The notes beneath the pieces were generated by a model that had not been told where the DNA came from, searched no databases, and saw only the letters and a list, made by a program, of their open reading frames with translations. A DNA stretch of 64,000 bases from Lachnospiraceae bacterium (lineage in GTDB: Bacteria; Bacillota; Clostridia; Lachnospirales; Lachnospiraceae): assembly GCA_902362715.1 (NCBI GenBank), contig CABIXN010000001.1:663029-727028 (forward strand), given 5' to 3'. Below, piece after piece: positions 1 to 8,773 of the stretch. A program made the position numbers and the translations under genes. Numbering within the stretch: position 1 is the first letter of the stretch; every line of letters begins with the position of its first letter.

Positions 1-605
1 CCGGCAAAATCGGTGTAGGCTGGGGAATCAGCGGCGGAGAAGCTGCCGGAACACTGATCAATAATTATCTTGCTGCCGACGGCATTGAAAATGTAATTCA
101 GGTTTTAGAAGATCTAGAAGATGAAAAGTTTCAGGCCAGGCTGGCTTTTATTGAACTGACTGCCTGCAGCGGCGGCTGTGTGGGAGGGGTTCTGACCGTT
201 GAAAATCCGTATATTGCAAAAGCAAAAATCAAACAGCTGAATAAATACATGCAGGTATCCAAATCCAGAGCCAGCAATTTTGAAGAAGACTTTTCACCAG
301 AAGATATTTTCTGGAACAAAGCCGTGGATTTTGAACCGGTTTACCAATTAGGCTCAAATATGACGGAAAGCTTTGCAAAATTATCTGCTGTTGAACGTCT
401 TTTAGAAGCTCTGCCGGGTCTTGACTGCGGGGCCTGCGGGGCCCCTACCTGCCGGGCACTTGCCGAAGACATTATTACAGGGAAAAATTCCGCCCAGGAG
501 GAAGATTGTATTTATCTTATGAGAGATCAATACGATGCATTAAAAGCAAGTCCATTATTCAAGGAGGAAAAAAATGACCATACAGGAACTGATTGCAACA
601 AATAA
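1..605 (+). CDS. Sensory-type [FeFe]-hydrogenase-like protein, C-terminal part (5' end outside window)
   Basis: The reading frame is open from base 3 and gives about 200 residues with no start codon in the window, so this is a 3' fragment. It contains TACSGGCVGG followed by LTVEN, the form that the last H-cluster cysteine motif takes in sensory or group C/D [FeFe]-hydrogenases rather than the MACPGGC of catalytic ones. A four-Cys FeS domain (PF04060 type, CGACGAPTC plus a later Cys) follows, as also seen in RnfB. The last 32 bases overlap the next gene, whose ribosome binding site (561-567) lies inside this one. The DRTGG and PHP genes downstream match the hydrogenase-associated operons of Clostridia. 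A redox or H2 sensing role is inferred; the catalytic core lies outside the window. Confidence 0.85.
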   Translation, partial: GKIGVGWGISGGEAAGTLINNYLAADGIENVIQVLEDLEDEKFQARLAFIELTACSGGCVGGVLTVENPYIAKAKIKQLNKYMQVSKSRASNFEEDFSPEDIFWNKAVDFEPVYQLGSNMTESFAKLSAVERLLEALPGLDCGACGAPTCRALAEDIITGKNSAQEEDCIYLMRDQYDALKASPLFKEEKNDHTGTDCNK

Positions 606-924
606 ATTTGAAATAATTAATGAAGGAACAAATCTGCAGCGTACTTTAACAGAACCGTACTGCTGTGATCTTTTAAGTATAGCTATGGGAAACGCGCCTG
701 CAGGATGTGCCTGGTGTACCGTAATGGGAAATATGAATACCCTGGCTGTAGCATCTTTGACAGAGGCCGGATGTGTAATTTTATGCGGAGCTGTCAATAT
801 TGATGAAAACATGAAGCTGAAGGCCCGCTCAGAAGGAATTACTCTTTTAAGAACCAAAGATGCCATCTTCCCTGCTGCTCTGTGGATCTATCAGCAGTTA
901 AACCACCATGAAGATATCTTATGA
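574..924 (+). CDS. DRTGG domain protein
   Basis: A 116-residue protein consisting almost wholly of a DRTGG domain (PF07085 type), a small alpha/beta regulatory domain also found in phosphotransacetylases and CBS proteins. Free-standing DRTGG proteins are common next to sensory-type [FeFe]-hydrogenase and PHP genes in Clostridia, as here. A strong AAGGAGG site lies seven bases before the ATG. Both ends overlap neighbours (32 bp upstream, 17 bp downstream), so the three genes are probably translationally coupled. No catalytic residues are evident; a ligand-binding or signalling role is inference. Confidence 0.8.
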   Translation: MTIQELIATNKFEIINEGTNLQRTLTEPYCCDLLSIAMGNAPAGCAWCTVMGNMNTLAVASLTEAGCVILCGAVNIDENMKLKARSEGITLLRTKDAIFPAALWIYQQLNHHEDIL

Positions 925-1621
925 CTTTCACCTGCACTCCTGTCTGTCCCCCTGCGGCAGTGACGATATGACCCCTGCTAATATCGCCGGTATGGCATCT
1001 ATTATCGGACTTAAGGCTATCGCTTTAACAGACCACAATACCTGCCGCAACTGCCCCGCCCTCACAGAGGCTGCAAAAGACTATGGCATCAGTGTGATTC
1101 CCGGAATGGAACTTTGTACAGAAGAAGAGGTGCATGTGCTCTGCTTTTTTTCATCTCTAAATCAGGCAATGGAGTTTGACCGGTTTGTATATGAAAAGCT
1201 TCCAGATATTCCAAATAACCCTATGCTTTTTGGAAATCAGCTGATTTATAATACAAAAGACCAGGCAGAGGGCGTACTGGATAAACTGCTGATTTCTGCA
1301 GTCCCCATTAGTTTCTCAGATCTTCCCGGTATTTTAAATGGGTTTGGAGGAATTATGATACCGGCACATATAGACAAACCATCCAACAGTCTCATCAGCA
1401 ATCTGGGCTTTATTCCCCCGGACAGTACCTTTAAAACGGCAGAGCTTCATGATCTTCAAAAGAAAAGTACTTTTCAAAAATCCTATCCGTATCTGGAGGG
1501 ATGCCGTATTTTATGTTCTTCTGATGCCCATTATCTAAATGACATCCACGAACCGGTTTACTGGATTGATATTCCCTCAAATAATACAGAGGAAATTTTT
1601 CGCTTCCTGTCGGGAGCATAA
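908..1621 (+). CDS. PHP domain metal-dependent hydrolase
   Basis: A 237-residue PHP-fold protein. Metal-binding motifs appear in order: DFHLHS at the N-terminus, LTDHNT, GMELCTEEEVHV, IPAHID in the middle and SSDAHY near the C-terminus. These are the His/Asp/Glu sets of a polymerase-and-histidinol-phosphatase type phosphoesterase. It starts inside the DRTGG gene and is the last gene before a repeat/terminator region. It is distinct from the second PHP gene at 53 kb, which belongs to the TrpH/YciV-like group. The substrate is unknown; nucleotide or sugar phosphates are typical of the family. Confidence 0.85.
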   Translation: MKISYDFHLHSCLSPCGSDDMTPANIAGMASIIGLKAIALTDHNTCRNCPALTEAAKDYGISVIPGMELCTEEEVHVLCFFSSLNQAMEFDRFVYEKLPDIPNNPMLFGNQLIYNTKDQAEGVLDKLLISAVPISFSDLPGILNGFGGIMIPAHIDKPSNSLISNLGFIPPDSTFKTAELHDLQKKSTFQKSYPYLEGCRILCSSDAHYLNDIHEPVYWIDIPSNNTEEIFRFLSGA

Positions 1622-1630
1622 TTTTTTTTT

Positions 1631-1797
1631 AAAAAAGAATCCTGCCACGGCAGGATTCTCCGCCTGCGGCGGGTCGCTCTTGCGACATGACTCCATTCCG
1701 CCGCAGTGCGATCATCAGCGGAGCGTTTTTTTTGACTCTATAGGAATCGGTATTTTTCAGCTTTATCACAACACAGTATTTCCTATAGAGTCAAAAA
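1631..1797 (+). repeat. Intergenic palindromic repeat, family A copy 1
   Basis: This element has three parts. First is a perfect 11-bp-arm hairpin at 1636-1659. Next is a long GC-rich hairpin with nested arms (CTCCGC...GCGGAG outside, CTGCGGCGG...CCGCCGCAG inside, GTCGC-TCTT-GCGAC at the tip) ending in eight T at 1726-1733. Last is a hairpin with 13-base arms, GACTCTATAGGAA at 1734-1746 and its complement at 1780-1792. The 40 bases at 1686-1725 are identical to those at 50924-50963. Other copies are at 24552, 50889 and 51031, all in + orientation. The GC hairpin plus T-run could terminate the PHP operon. Confidence 0.85.
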
Positions 1798-1859
1798 GAA
1801 CATTTCCAAAAAAACTTAGAGCTGTTGAAGCCTTTGGTTTTGCCGGAAATGTTCTTTTT
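1793..1859. terminator. Bidirectional terminator between PHP gene and proA
   Basis: Perfect 15-base arms (AAAAAGAACATTTCC at 1793-1807 and its complement at 1845-1859) enclose a 37-base loop. A-rich and T-rich flanks on either side let it serve both the rightward PHP operon and the leftward pro operon, which converge here. Confidence 0.75.
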
Positions 1860-1873
1860 TTATTTTTATACTC

Positions 1874-3118
1874 TTATGGACGTATCTGGCCGTTTCCATA
1901 AATGATATATTTGGTAGTGGTAAGCGCTGTAAGTCCCATAGGACCTCTGGCATGAAGCTTTTGGGTGCTGATTCCAATTTCGGCTCCAAAACCAAATTCA
2001 AAACCGTCGGTAAACCGGGTGGATGCATTTACATAAACGGCTGCAGCATCCACTTCATCTAAAAACTGCTGAGCGTGATTATAATTATTGGTCACAATAC
2101 ATTCCGAATGTCCTGTATTATACCGGTTAATATGGTCAATTGCTTCATCAATGCCGGATACCGTTTTCATAGATATTTTATAATCCAGATACTCTCTTCC
2201 CCAGTCTTCTTCAGCTGCCGGTAAAATTCCCTCTGCCATTTCCGAAAGATAACTGTCTGCATAAATTTCCACCTGATGTTTCTGCAGTCTTTTGGTAAGC
2301 TCTGGCATAATCTGCGAAGCTACATTTTCATGAATCAAAAGTGATTCACAGGCATTGCAGACTCCTACTCTTTGAGTTTTTGCATTGATAATAATATCCG
2401 CAGCCATGGAAAGATCCGCTGATTCATCCACGTATACGTGACAGTTCCCAGTTCCTGTCTCAATCACCGGTATTGTTGAATTTTCCACAACAGAGCGGAT
2501 CAGACCTGCACCGCCTCTTGGGATCAGCACATCTACATACTGATTCATTTTCATAAAATCCGCTGTTGTTTTTCTGTCTGTATCCGATATGATCTGAATA
2601 AAATCCGGATCCAGATTCTGCTGTTTTAATGTCTCCCGGATACAGGAAACAATGGCAAGATTACTGTGCAGTGCATCACTTCCACCCTTTAAAATAACTA
2701 CATTACCTGCTTTAAAACAAAGTCCGAAAGCATCAGCAGTCACATTTGGGCGGGATTCATATATAATTCCGATTACCCCAAGAGGAACTCTTTTCTGCCC
2801 GATCATCAGACCGTTGGGACGTTTTTTCATCCCCAGCACTTCACCTATAGGATCCTCAAGACCTGCTATCTGCTTTAATCCTTCCGCAATCTGATCTATC
2901 CTGTCTTTGTTAAGTTTCAAACGGTCTACCAGCCCATCCGGCATCTGCTTTATGGCAGCATTCTTTAAGTCTTTTTCATTTTCTGCTAATATCACATCTG
3001 CATGTCTGCACAGCTCCCTGGCAATGGCTATCAGCGCCTGATCCTTCTGCGCGGTTTTGATTTTACAGATTTTTCGTTCTGCTTCTTTTGCTTTCTGGCA
3101 AATCTCCAACAACTGCAT
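1874..3118 (-). CDS. proA: Gamma-glutamyl phosphate reductase
   Basis: A 414-residue protein, the usual ProA length. It reduces gamma-glutamyl phosphate to glutamate-5-semialdehyde with NADPH, the second step of proline synthesis. The aldehyde-dehydrogenase fold is evident; the catalytic Cys lies in [11 protein letters not shown], and the C-terminal [14 protein letters not shown] is typical. An AAAGGAG site precedes the ATG. It is the last gene of a leftward cluster with proB, separated from it by a DUF896 gene and a folate enzyme gene. Confidence 0.97.
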   Translation of the reverse strand: MQLLEICQKAKEAERKICKIKTAQKDQALIAIARELCRHADVILAENEKDLKNAAIKQMPDGLVDRLKLNKDRIDQIAEGLKQIAGLEDPIGEVLGMKKRPNGLMIGQKRVPLGVIGIIYESRPNVTADAFGLCFKAGNVVILKGGSDALHSNLAIVSCIRETLKQQNLDPDFIQIISDTDRKTTADFMKMNQYVDVLIPRGGAGLIRSVVENSTIPVIETGTGNCHVYVDESADLSMAADIIINAKTQRVGVCNACESLLIHENVASQIMPELTKRLQKHQVEIYADSYLSEMAEGILPAAEEDWGREYLDYKISMKTVSGIDEAIDHINRYNTGHSECIVTNNYNHAQQFLDEVDAAAVYVNASTRFTDGFEFGFGAEIGISTQKLHARGPMGLTALTTTKYIIYGNGQIRP

Positions 3119-3214
3119 GGTCTTATACTCCTTTCTGTTGTTTCATACAAATATTTTTCTTTGAATAAATATTTATATTGTACCTTTTATCTGTCTTGTC
3201 TTTTGTTTCCTGTT

Positions 3215-3787
3215 TTATATCCGCCGGCTGGATACCAGCGCAATCAGATTTTTCTGGGTGCAAAGCATATCCATAACAAGGTCATGGGGCCCAGCCGGAA
3301 TATGATCTACTAACGTTTCGTCATAAGCAACACCTATTTTAAGCTTACAGGAATGACATGAAAAATACCTGTCATAGTAACCTTTTCCATATCCAATGCG
3401 GTTTCCTGACAAATCAAAAGCAAGTCCCGGCACCAGAACAACTGCCTGGTCCCATACTGCTTCTATATCAGAAACAGGCTCCATAATCTGAAACGCCCCT
3501 TTTTGCAGCTGGCCGGACAGATCGCTCACCTCCACAAAACGCATCTTTTCACCAGATACCTTTGGCAATGCGATATGTTTTCCACAGCGGATTAAAAATT
3601 CGGTAAATTCGGTAATATCCACTTCAGAATTGACAGGAGCATAGCAGAAAAAATAATCATTTGCTCTCATACACTCAGAAGCCATTAAAAGCTCATTGAT
3701 CTTTCTGCTGTTAGCTCTCCGCACTTCTTTTGGCAGCTGGCTGCGGATTTGAAGGGCGCTAGTTCGTATGTCCTTTTTTGTTTCCAT
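3215..3787 (-). CDS. 5-formyltetrahydrofolate cyclo-ligase
   Basis: A 190-residue protein of the 5-FCL/MTHFS family, which converts 5-formyl-THF to 5,10-methenyl-THF using ATP. The N-terminal basic segment is followed by the ATP/folate motif GNRIGYGKGYYDRYF, the family hallmark. The ATG at 3787 is preferred over an upstream in-frame TTG because GGAG lies just ahead of it. The start overlaps the end of the DUF896 gene by 29 bp. It sits between proB and proA without an obvious biochemical reason. Confidence 0.93.
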   Translation of the reverse strand: METKKDIRTSALQIRSQLPKEVRRANSRKINELLMASECMRANDYFFCYAPVNSEVDITEFTEFLIRCGKHIALPKVSGEKMRFVEVSDLSGQLQKGAFQIMEPVSDIEAVWDQAVVLVPGLAFDLSGNRIGYGKGYYDRYFSCHSCKLKIGVAYDETLVDHIPAGPHDLVMDMLCTQKNLIALVSSRRI

Positions 3788-3986
3788 ACTTTTCTCCAAG
3801 ATTTACAATGCTGCCATCCTCCTGCTGAACATCAATTTGATTCAGCTGTCCAACCAGATTTCTGCGAAAATCTGCAATATACTCTTTCCGAAGCAGCGCC
3901 TGCTCCTTTTTCTCTTCCATGGTCAGACCTTCCGCCTTAGATTTTTTATATAATTCATTAATTCTTGCAATTTTTATATCATTCAT
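3759..3986 (-). CDS. DUF896 (YnzC/YozL family) small protein
   Basis: A 75-residue protein that opens with INELYKKSKAEGLT and continues EKKEQALLRKEYI. This helical-hairpin layout matches the YnzC/DUF896 family of Firmicutes, in which the B. subtilis member is in the SOS regulon next to yneA. The family's molecular role is unknown. A GAGGT site precedes the ATG. It lies 12 bp after proB and overlaps the cyclo-ligase start, so it is cotranscribed with them. Confidence 0.85.
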   Translation of the reverse strand: MNDIKIARINELYKKSKAEGLTMEEKKEQALLRKEYIADFRRNLVGQLNQIDVQQEDGSIVNLGEKYGNKKGHTN

Positions 3987-3997
3987 AGCCGGTACCT

Positions 3998-4843
3998 CTA
4001 AAATCCTGTTTTTATATATTGATTCAAATCAAAATCTACATTTTTCTGACCTTTGAAAAAAGTTCCCTTAAATTCACCTTCTATTATCTCATGGAGAATT
4101 CCAACATCTTTTCCGTTTGCAATAATCATATCCGCTCCGGAATGAACAGAGATTCTGGCAGCTGTTAACTTGGCAGCCATACCGCCGGTGCCCACATCAC
4201 TCCCGGTAGTATCCTTGGCCATCTCCATATAATGTTCGTCTAACCGGTCAATCCGCTCAATTAAAACCGCATCCGGATTGCTTCTTGGATCATCCGTATA
4301 TAATCCGTCAATATCTGATAATAAAATAAGAAGATCCGCATTTGTCAGTGATGTTACAATTGCAGAAAGAGTATCATTGTCACCGAAATGCATTTCATAA
4401 GTAGAAATGGTATCATTTTCATTGACAATAGGGATAATTCCAAGCCGGAACAATTCTTCAAAACAATTTCTGGCATTCTCTCTTGTGGTTTCATTTACCA
4501 TAGTATATTTCGTCATTAAAATCTGGCTGGCAACCTGGGAGTATTCACTAAAAAGCCTCTGGTAAATCATCATCAGACGGGCCTGCCCCACTGCCGCACA
4601 TGCCTGCTTGGTGGATACTTCTGACGGCCGCTCCGTAAGACCGATGGCCCTTCTTCCCACCGCAATAGCCCCAGAGCTGACCAGACACACATCCATCCCT
4701 CTGTTTCTGAGATCACATAATTCTCTCACCAGCTTTTCCAGCTTAATTAAATCCAATTCGCCGTTATCTGCGTGTTGAAGCGAAGAAGAACCAATCTTTA
4801 CTACCACTCTTTTTTTATATTTTAAATAGTCATGTAAATTCAT
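3998..4843 (-). CDS. proB: Glutamate 5-kinase
   Basis: A 281-residue amino-acid kinase that phosphorylates glutamate to gamma-glutamyl phosphate, the first committed step of proline synthesis. Motifs include VVVKIGSSSL at the N-terminus, SSGAIAVGRR, NENDTIS, LSDIDGLYTDDPR and GTGGMAAKL. It lacks the C-terminal PUA domain of the E. coli enzyme, so it is the short form. Two ATGs are in frame; the second, at 4843, has AAGGGAG eight bases upstream, while the first (4849) is too close to it. It is the first gene of the pro cluster. Confidence 0.95.
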   Translation of the reverse strand: MNLHDYLKYKKRVVVKIGSSSLQHADNGELDLIKLEKLVRELCDLRNRGMDVCLVSSGAIAVGRRAIGLTERPSEVSTKQACAAVGQARLMMIYQRLFSEYSQVASQILMTKYTMVNETTRENARNCFEELFRLGIIPIVNENDTISTYEMHFGDNDTLSAIVTSLTNADLLILLSDIDGLYTDDPRSNPDAVLIERIDRLDEHYMEMAKDTTGSDVGTGGMAAKLTAARISVHSGADMIIANGKDVGILHEIIEGEFKGTFFKGQKNVDFDLNQYIKTGF

Positions 4844-4868
4844 TTTCATCTCTCCCTTATGAATTTAT

Positions 4869-4897
4869 ACTTTATCATATATAAAAAGAAAATTCAA
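4869..4897 (-). promoter_or_regulatory. Candidate proB promoter
   Basis: On the minus strand TTGAAT (4892-4897) and TAAAGT (4869-4874) are 17 bp apart, four of six matches to consensus each. It lies 26 bp before the proB start. The same 180-bp divergent gap holds a small GC-rich hairpin (4940-4959) without a T-run and must also hold the apbE promoter, which I could not place. Confidence 0.35.
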
Positions 4898-5031
4898 TTT
4901 ATTGATACAATAAGAAAAGGCAATAAGAAAAGATAAGAAAAGCCGGCAGGTTCCGGCTTGTAGTAATTCAGGGGATATGATACACTTGGATTTAGTTTTT
5001 GATACACTCTAAGAAAGTCCGGTGATGGAAC

Positions 5032-6048
5032 ATGAACACATTGATAAAAAAATTCTTCTGCCTGTCTGCCGCATTGCTTTTATTAATAATTCTGCCAGCA
5101 GGATGTACGCCGGCGCAGCAGTCCTACAGCAAAACAGGTACCTATTTTGATACTGTTATAAAGCTTACTGTTTATCAGTCAAAAGATGCCCGATATCTAG
5201 ATGGCTGCATGGAACTGGCCGCTCATTATGAACAGCTTTTCAGCAGAACAATCAAAGACAGCGATATATCAAGAATTAACGCTGCAGAGGGAGCCTATGT
5301 GCAGGTAGACCAGGAAACCATAGATCTGATCCGGGCCGGCTTAACATACTGCCAGTTAAGCGGCGGGGTTTTTGATATTACCCTTGGAGAAGTTTCTGAT
5401 TTGTGGAACTTTAAAGAACATAAGGACGGCAGCCTGCCAGATCCTGACAGCATAAAAGAGGCGGTCTCCCACGTCAATTATAAAAACGTAAAACTTAAAG
5501 GCACAAAAGCTGCATTAACCGATCCTGATGCCAGCCTTGATCTTGGCGGAATCGCCAAAGGATATATTGCCGACCGGATGAAGGAATATCTAGAAGATAA
5601 CGGCGTATCTTCCGGAATGATTAATCTTGGCGGAAATGTAATTACCATTGGGGAAAAACCGGATGGCACCGATTATCAGATTGCAATTCAAAAGCCATTC
5701 GATGAAAGCGGCACCCCCATAGGTTCTGTAAAAATAGATAATAAATCTATGGTTACATCCGGAACTTATCAGCGCTGCTTTGAAAAGGACGGAATCATCT
5801 ATCATCATATTCTGGATCCAAAAACCGGATATCCCATAGAAAATCATCTGGAGTCAGTTACGATTATCAGCGACCAATCAGTGGACGGAGACGGCCTTAG
5901 CACTACCTGTCTGGCTCTTGGACTGGAAAAAGGCATGGAATTAATCGAAAACACAGACCATACAGAGGCAGTTTTTATAACAGATGACGGAAAAGTCCAT
6001 ACAACTTCCGGTTTTGAAGATCAATACCAGTTTATACCTTATAAGTAG
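5032..6048 (+). CDS. apbE: FAD:protein FMN transferase (ApbE), lipoprotein
   Basis: A 338-residue protein with a lipoprotein signal: a hydrophobic stretch ending in LPAGC, with lipidated Cys25. It is therefore anchored outside the membrane. ApbE transfers FMN from FAD to a Thr in target proteins. Family motifs are visible: GTYFDTVIKLTVY near the start, SLDLGGIAKGY in the middle, then SGTYQR and HHILDPKTGYP. RnfG and RnfD, encoded 10 kb away, carry the recognised Thr motifs and are the likely clients. It is transcribed alone, convergent with the response regulator only 20 bp away. Confidence 0.95.
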   Translation: MNTLIKKFFCLSAALLLLIILPAGCTPAQQSYSKTGTYFDTVIKLTVYQSKDARYLDGCMELAAHYEQLFSRTIKDSDISRINAAEGAYVQVDQETIDLIRAGLTYCQLSGGVFDITLGEVSDLWNFKEHKDGSLPDPDSIKEAVSHVNYKNVKLKGTKAALTDPDASLDLGGIAKGYIADRMKEYLEDNGVSSGMINLGGNVITIGEKPDGTDYQIAIQKPFDESGTPIGSVKIDNKSMVTSGTYQRCFEKDGIIYHHILDPKTGYPIENHLESVTIISDQSVDGDGLSTTCLALGLEKGMELIENTDHTEAVFITDDGKVHTTSGFEDQYQFIPYK

Positions 6049-6068
6049 CAGGTTTCAATTTTTCATGT

Positions 6069-6767
6069 TTATCCGTTCAAACGGTATCCGGCTCCCCAGA
6101 CGGTCTCTATAATTTGGGGATTTCTGGAGTCATCTTCTATTTTTTCACGCAGACGGTTAATATGCACGGAAACAGTAGCTGCATCTGATACATAATCAAA
6201 TCCCCATATTTTCTCAAACAGCGCCTCTTTTGAAAAAACAATATTGGGATTTTCCGCCAGAAAACATAAGAGTTCAAATTCTCTGTTGGGCAGCTTAAGC
6301 TCTCGCTCCCCTTTAAAAACTTTCCATGTCTTCGGTTCAATAACAAGATCCTGAATTATAATTCTTTCTGATTCTTCCCTGTTTTTGTTCCTGTCTTTTG
6401 TAAGCCTGGCATAACGTTTTAAATGGGAACGCACTCTTGCCACAAGCTGGGAAGGATCAAAGGGTTTTGTAATATAGTCATCTGCTCCAAGGCCAAGTCC
6501 GCGGATCACATCTACTGCCTCAGTTCTTGCCGTTACCATCAAAATAGGAATATCTATCTCATCCCGTATCTGACGGCAGATATCGTATCCGCTGCATCCG
6601 GGCAGCATAATATCCAAAAGTACAAGATCGTACTTCTTCTTTCGCAGTTCTGCAATCACTAAGCTTCCATCCGAAACAATGGCTGTTTCGTATCCGTTAA
6701 TTTCTAGATAGTCACTTTCCAGCTGGGCAATCTTCGCATCATCCTCCACAATCAATATGTTCGGCAT
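6069..6767 (-). CDS. OmpR/PhoB-family response regulator
   Basis: A 232-residue two-domain regulator. The receiver domain has acidic residues near position 9, phospho-acceptor Asp52 in LVLLDIMLPG, and the conserved Lys in DDYITKPF. A winged-helix DNA-binding domain follows (LTNREFELL-like segment, then VSVHINRLREKIE and TVWGAGYRL). It is encoded five bases after the sensor kinase, its evident partner. Targets are unknown; the downstream location next to PAP2 and ATPase genes suggests an envelope or ion stress response, but this is inference. Confidence 0.93.
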   Translation of the reverse strand: MPNILIVEDDAKIAQLESDYLEINGYETAIVSDGSLVIAELRKKKYDLVLLDIMLPGCSGYDICRQIRDEIDIPILMVTARTEAVDVIRGLGLGADDYITKPFDPSQLVARVRSHLKRYARLTKDRNKNREESERIIIQDLVIEPKTWKVFKGERELKLPNREFELLCFLAENPNIVFSKEALFEKIWGFDYVSDAATVSVHINRLREKIEDDSRNPQIIETVWGAGYRLNG

Positions 6768-6772
6768 CCGTC

Positions 6773-8191
6773 CTATTCCTCCTCTGCTTTTGGAAATGTG
6801 AGGGTCAGTTTTAATCCACTGTCATTTTCCGCCCAAATACAGCCGCCGTGGCGTTCTATAATATATTTTACTACATACAGTCCTACTCCGCTGCCTTTTT
6901 GTTTTCTTGAGCCGTCACACCGGTAAAACCGATCAAAGATTCTTCCTATTTTCTCTTCCGGTACTCCCGGTCCGTTATCCTTCCATTCCAGGCAGACAGA
7001 TTCTTCTGTATTAAACACTCTCACTTGAATCTTTACCGGGCAGACATTGGTATATTTCATACTGTTTTCCAGCAGATTGTCAAAAATTCTTCCAAACTGC
7101 TGAATATCCAGCAGAATCTCCGGGAGCTGCTCTTGACTCTCAAAGAAAAACTGTAGTTTTTCTGCATCAAGCACAGTTTCTCTTTGTGCAATACAAGTAT
7201 TCACAAACTCACACAAGTCTACTCTGACCATATGAAAAGGCATCTGTCCACTCTCAAGCCTTGAAAAATCAAATAGCTTCTGAAGCAGCTGGTTCATATC
7301 TTCTGTGGATTCATAGGCGGTTTTCAAATACAGCTGCCGCCTCTCACTGGAATCTGCCACCCCATCTATCACTCCCTTGATATATCCCTGTATCGAAGTA
7401 AGCGGTGTGCGAAGGTCGTGGGAAATACCGGTTACCATGTCGATCCTTGACTGTTCTGTTTTCTGCCTCCGCTCCTGATCTGCTAAAATTGTTTTCTGCA
7501 TGGAATTAAAAGTCAGGCACAGGTCTTCGAACTCTTTTTCTCCATGATACCGTATATCCTCTTTCAGATTCCCCTGCGATATCCGCTCCGCTCCCTTTAC
7601 CAGCTCCTCTAGAGGTTCCATTACAACCCGGTTCATCCGTTTTGTAAAGTAAGAAGAAAGAATCAGCAGAACAATTACTACCCCTGCACTAATTAAAATT
7701 AACACCCAGAGCAATGTCCGGGAGGAATGTAAAAGAGATGTTTTCAGAAAATCCACTTTTGCAAAATGGGCTGATACAATACAGGCGTTCTCCTGAGGAA
7801 TGTATTTTACAACAACAGTTGCATTGCGATAATAAAATAGTTCCGACTGCTCCTTTTGCAGATATTCCGTATCCAAAGCCTGAGCAAGCTTAAGCATCTG
7901 TTCATCTGTACTTCCAGCTTGTATCTGCTCCTCACGGATAAGTGCTGTCTGGTATCCAATTGGCTCCATTTCCTGTTCTAACGTCTCTATATCATCCGTT
8001 CCGGCATGATCCACCAGCGAGACTGCTTTTAAAACTTCTGTATCCAGTTTAGACTGCCCCATGGTAAAGAAACGTCTTTCTATCCTGTCTTCAAACAGAA
8101 TCAGGACCAAAAAAACCACTGCCAGCAAAGAAAGCAAGGACAAAAATAAGATCATCATATTTGAACGGAACATCCGTTTTTTCAAAGACAT
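6773..8191 (-). CDS. Sensor histidine kinase
   Basis: A 472-residue membrane kinase. A first transmembrane segment near residues 11-32 and a second near 157-179 bound an extracytoplasmic sensor region of about 125 residues. A HAMP linker follows, then the H-box ISHDLRTPLTSI with the phosphorylated His. The ATPase part shows the N-box FDNLLENSMKYT, G1 motif WKDNGPGVPEE and G2 GSGVGLYVVK. Cognate regulator follows immediately. The sensor region has no feature I recognise. Confidence 0.93.
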   Translation of the reverse strand: MSLKKRMFRSNMMILFLSLLSLLAVVFLVLILFEDRIERRFFTMGQSKLDTEVLKAVSLVDHAGTDDIETLEQEMEPIGYQTALIREEQIQAGSTDEQMLKLAQALDTEYLQKEQSELFYYRNATVVVKYIPQENACIVSAHFAKVDFLKTSLLHSSRTLLWVLILISAGVVIVLLILSSYFTKRMNRVVMEPLEELVKGAERISQGNLKEDIRYHGEKEFEDLCLTFNSMQKTILADQERRQKTEQSRIDMVTGISHDLRTPLTSIQGYIKGVIDGVADSSERRQLYLKTAYESTEDMNQLLQKLFDFSRLESGQMPFHMVRVDLCEFVNTCIAQRETVLDAEKLQFFFESQEQLPEILLDIQQFGRIFDNLLENSMKYTNVCPVKIQVRVFNTEESVCLEWKDNGPGVPEEKIGRIFDRFYRCDGSRKQKGSGVGLYVVKYIIERHGGCIWAENDSGLKLTLTFPKAEEE

Positions 8192-8225
8192 AAGGCTCCC
8201 CCGTTCCTAACATTTATTACGATTA

Positions 8226-8768
8226 TCATACAGTGATTTCATTATTTTTACCATACTTTTGTTCAAATAATTTGAATCCCATACAAACGATTACAGCGCT
8301 GAGACTTCCTACTATCATTCCTCCAAGAATGTCCGTTGGATAGTGAACATATAAATACATTCTGGAAAAAGCTATCAGCACTGCCAGAATCATTGCCGCT
8401 AAACGTCCTTTTTCCTTTCTGCTCCACAATACAGAAGCGGCTGCAAAAGAAGCTCCTGTATGTCCGGACGGGAAAGAATAATCTGTCGGACGGGAAACCA
8501 AAAGCTGTACCGTAGAATTAATATCACAGGGCCTTACTCTGGCTGCCAGCGGTTTCAACACTCCATTACAAAGGATAATCTCAAGGATAAAAGCCGCCAA
8601 TAACAGAATACCTGTTTTCCGGTGTTTTTTGCTGATAAGCAGCAGCAGTCCTGCAATAATCCAAATGATTCCTCCGTTTCCCAAAGTGGTAATTGCTACC
8701 ATTATATGATCCAGCCAGACAGTTCTCATCTGCTGGATCATATCTAAAATCTGTAATTCTATCGTCAT
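8226..8768 (-). CDS. PAP2-family membrane phosphatase
   Basis: A 180-residue integral membrane phosphatase. The three PAP2 catalytic motifs are complete: KPLAARVRP, SFPSGHTGAS and SRMYLYVHYPTD. Such enzymes often dephosphorylate undecaprenyl pyrophosphate (BcrC-like) or other lipid phosphates at the outer face of the membrane. It lies six bases after the P-type ATPase and just ahead of the kinase gene, suggesting one transcript with the two-component system. The exact substrate is not decidable. Confidence 0.9.
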   Translation of the reverse strand: MTIELQILDMIQQMRTVWLDHIMVAITTLGNGGIIWIIAGLLLLISKKHRKTGILLLAAFILEIILCNGVLKPLAARVRPCDINSTVQLLVSRPTDYSFPSGHTGASFAAASVLWSRKEKGRLAAMILAVLIAFSRMYLYVHYPTDILGGMIVGSLSAVIVCMGFKLFEQKYGKNNEITV

Positions 8769-8773
8769 TGTAT

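Noticed and set aside
1539..1901. Plus-strand open frame across the PHP end and the repeat
   Set aside because: It overlaps the PHP gene in another frame and runs through family A repeat and a terminator.
4940..4959. Hairpin AAGCCGG/CCGGCTT as terminator
   Set aside because: No T-run follows on either strand and it lies between divergent genes.
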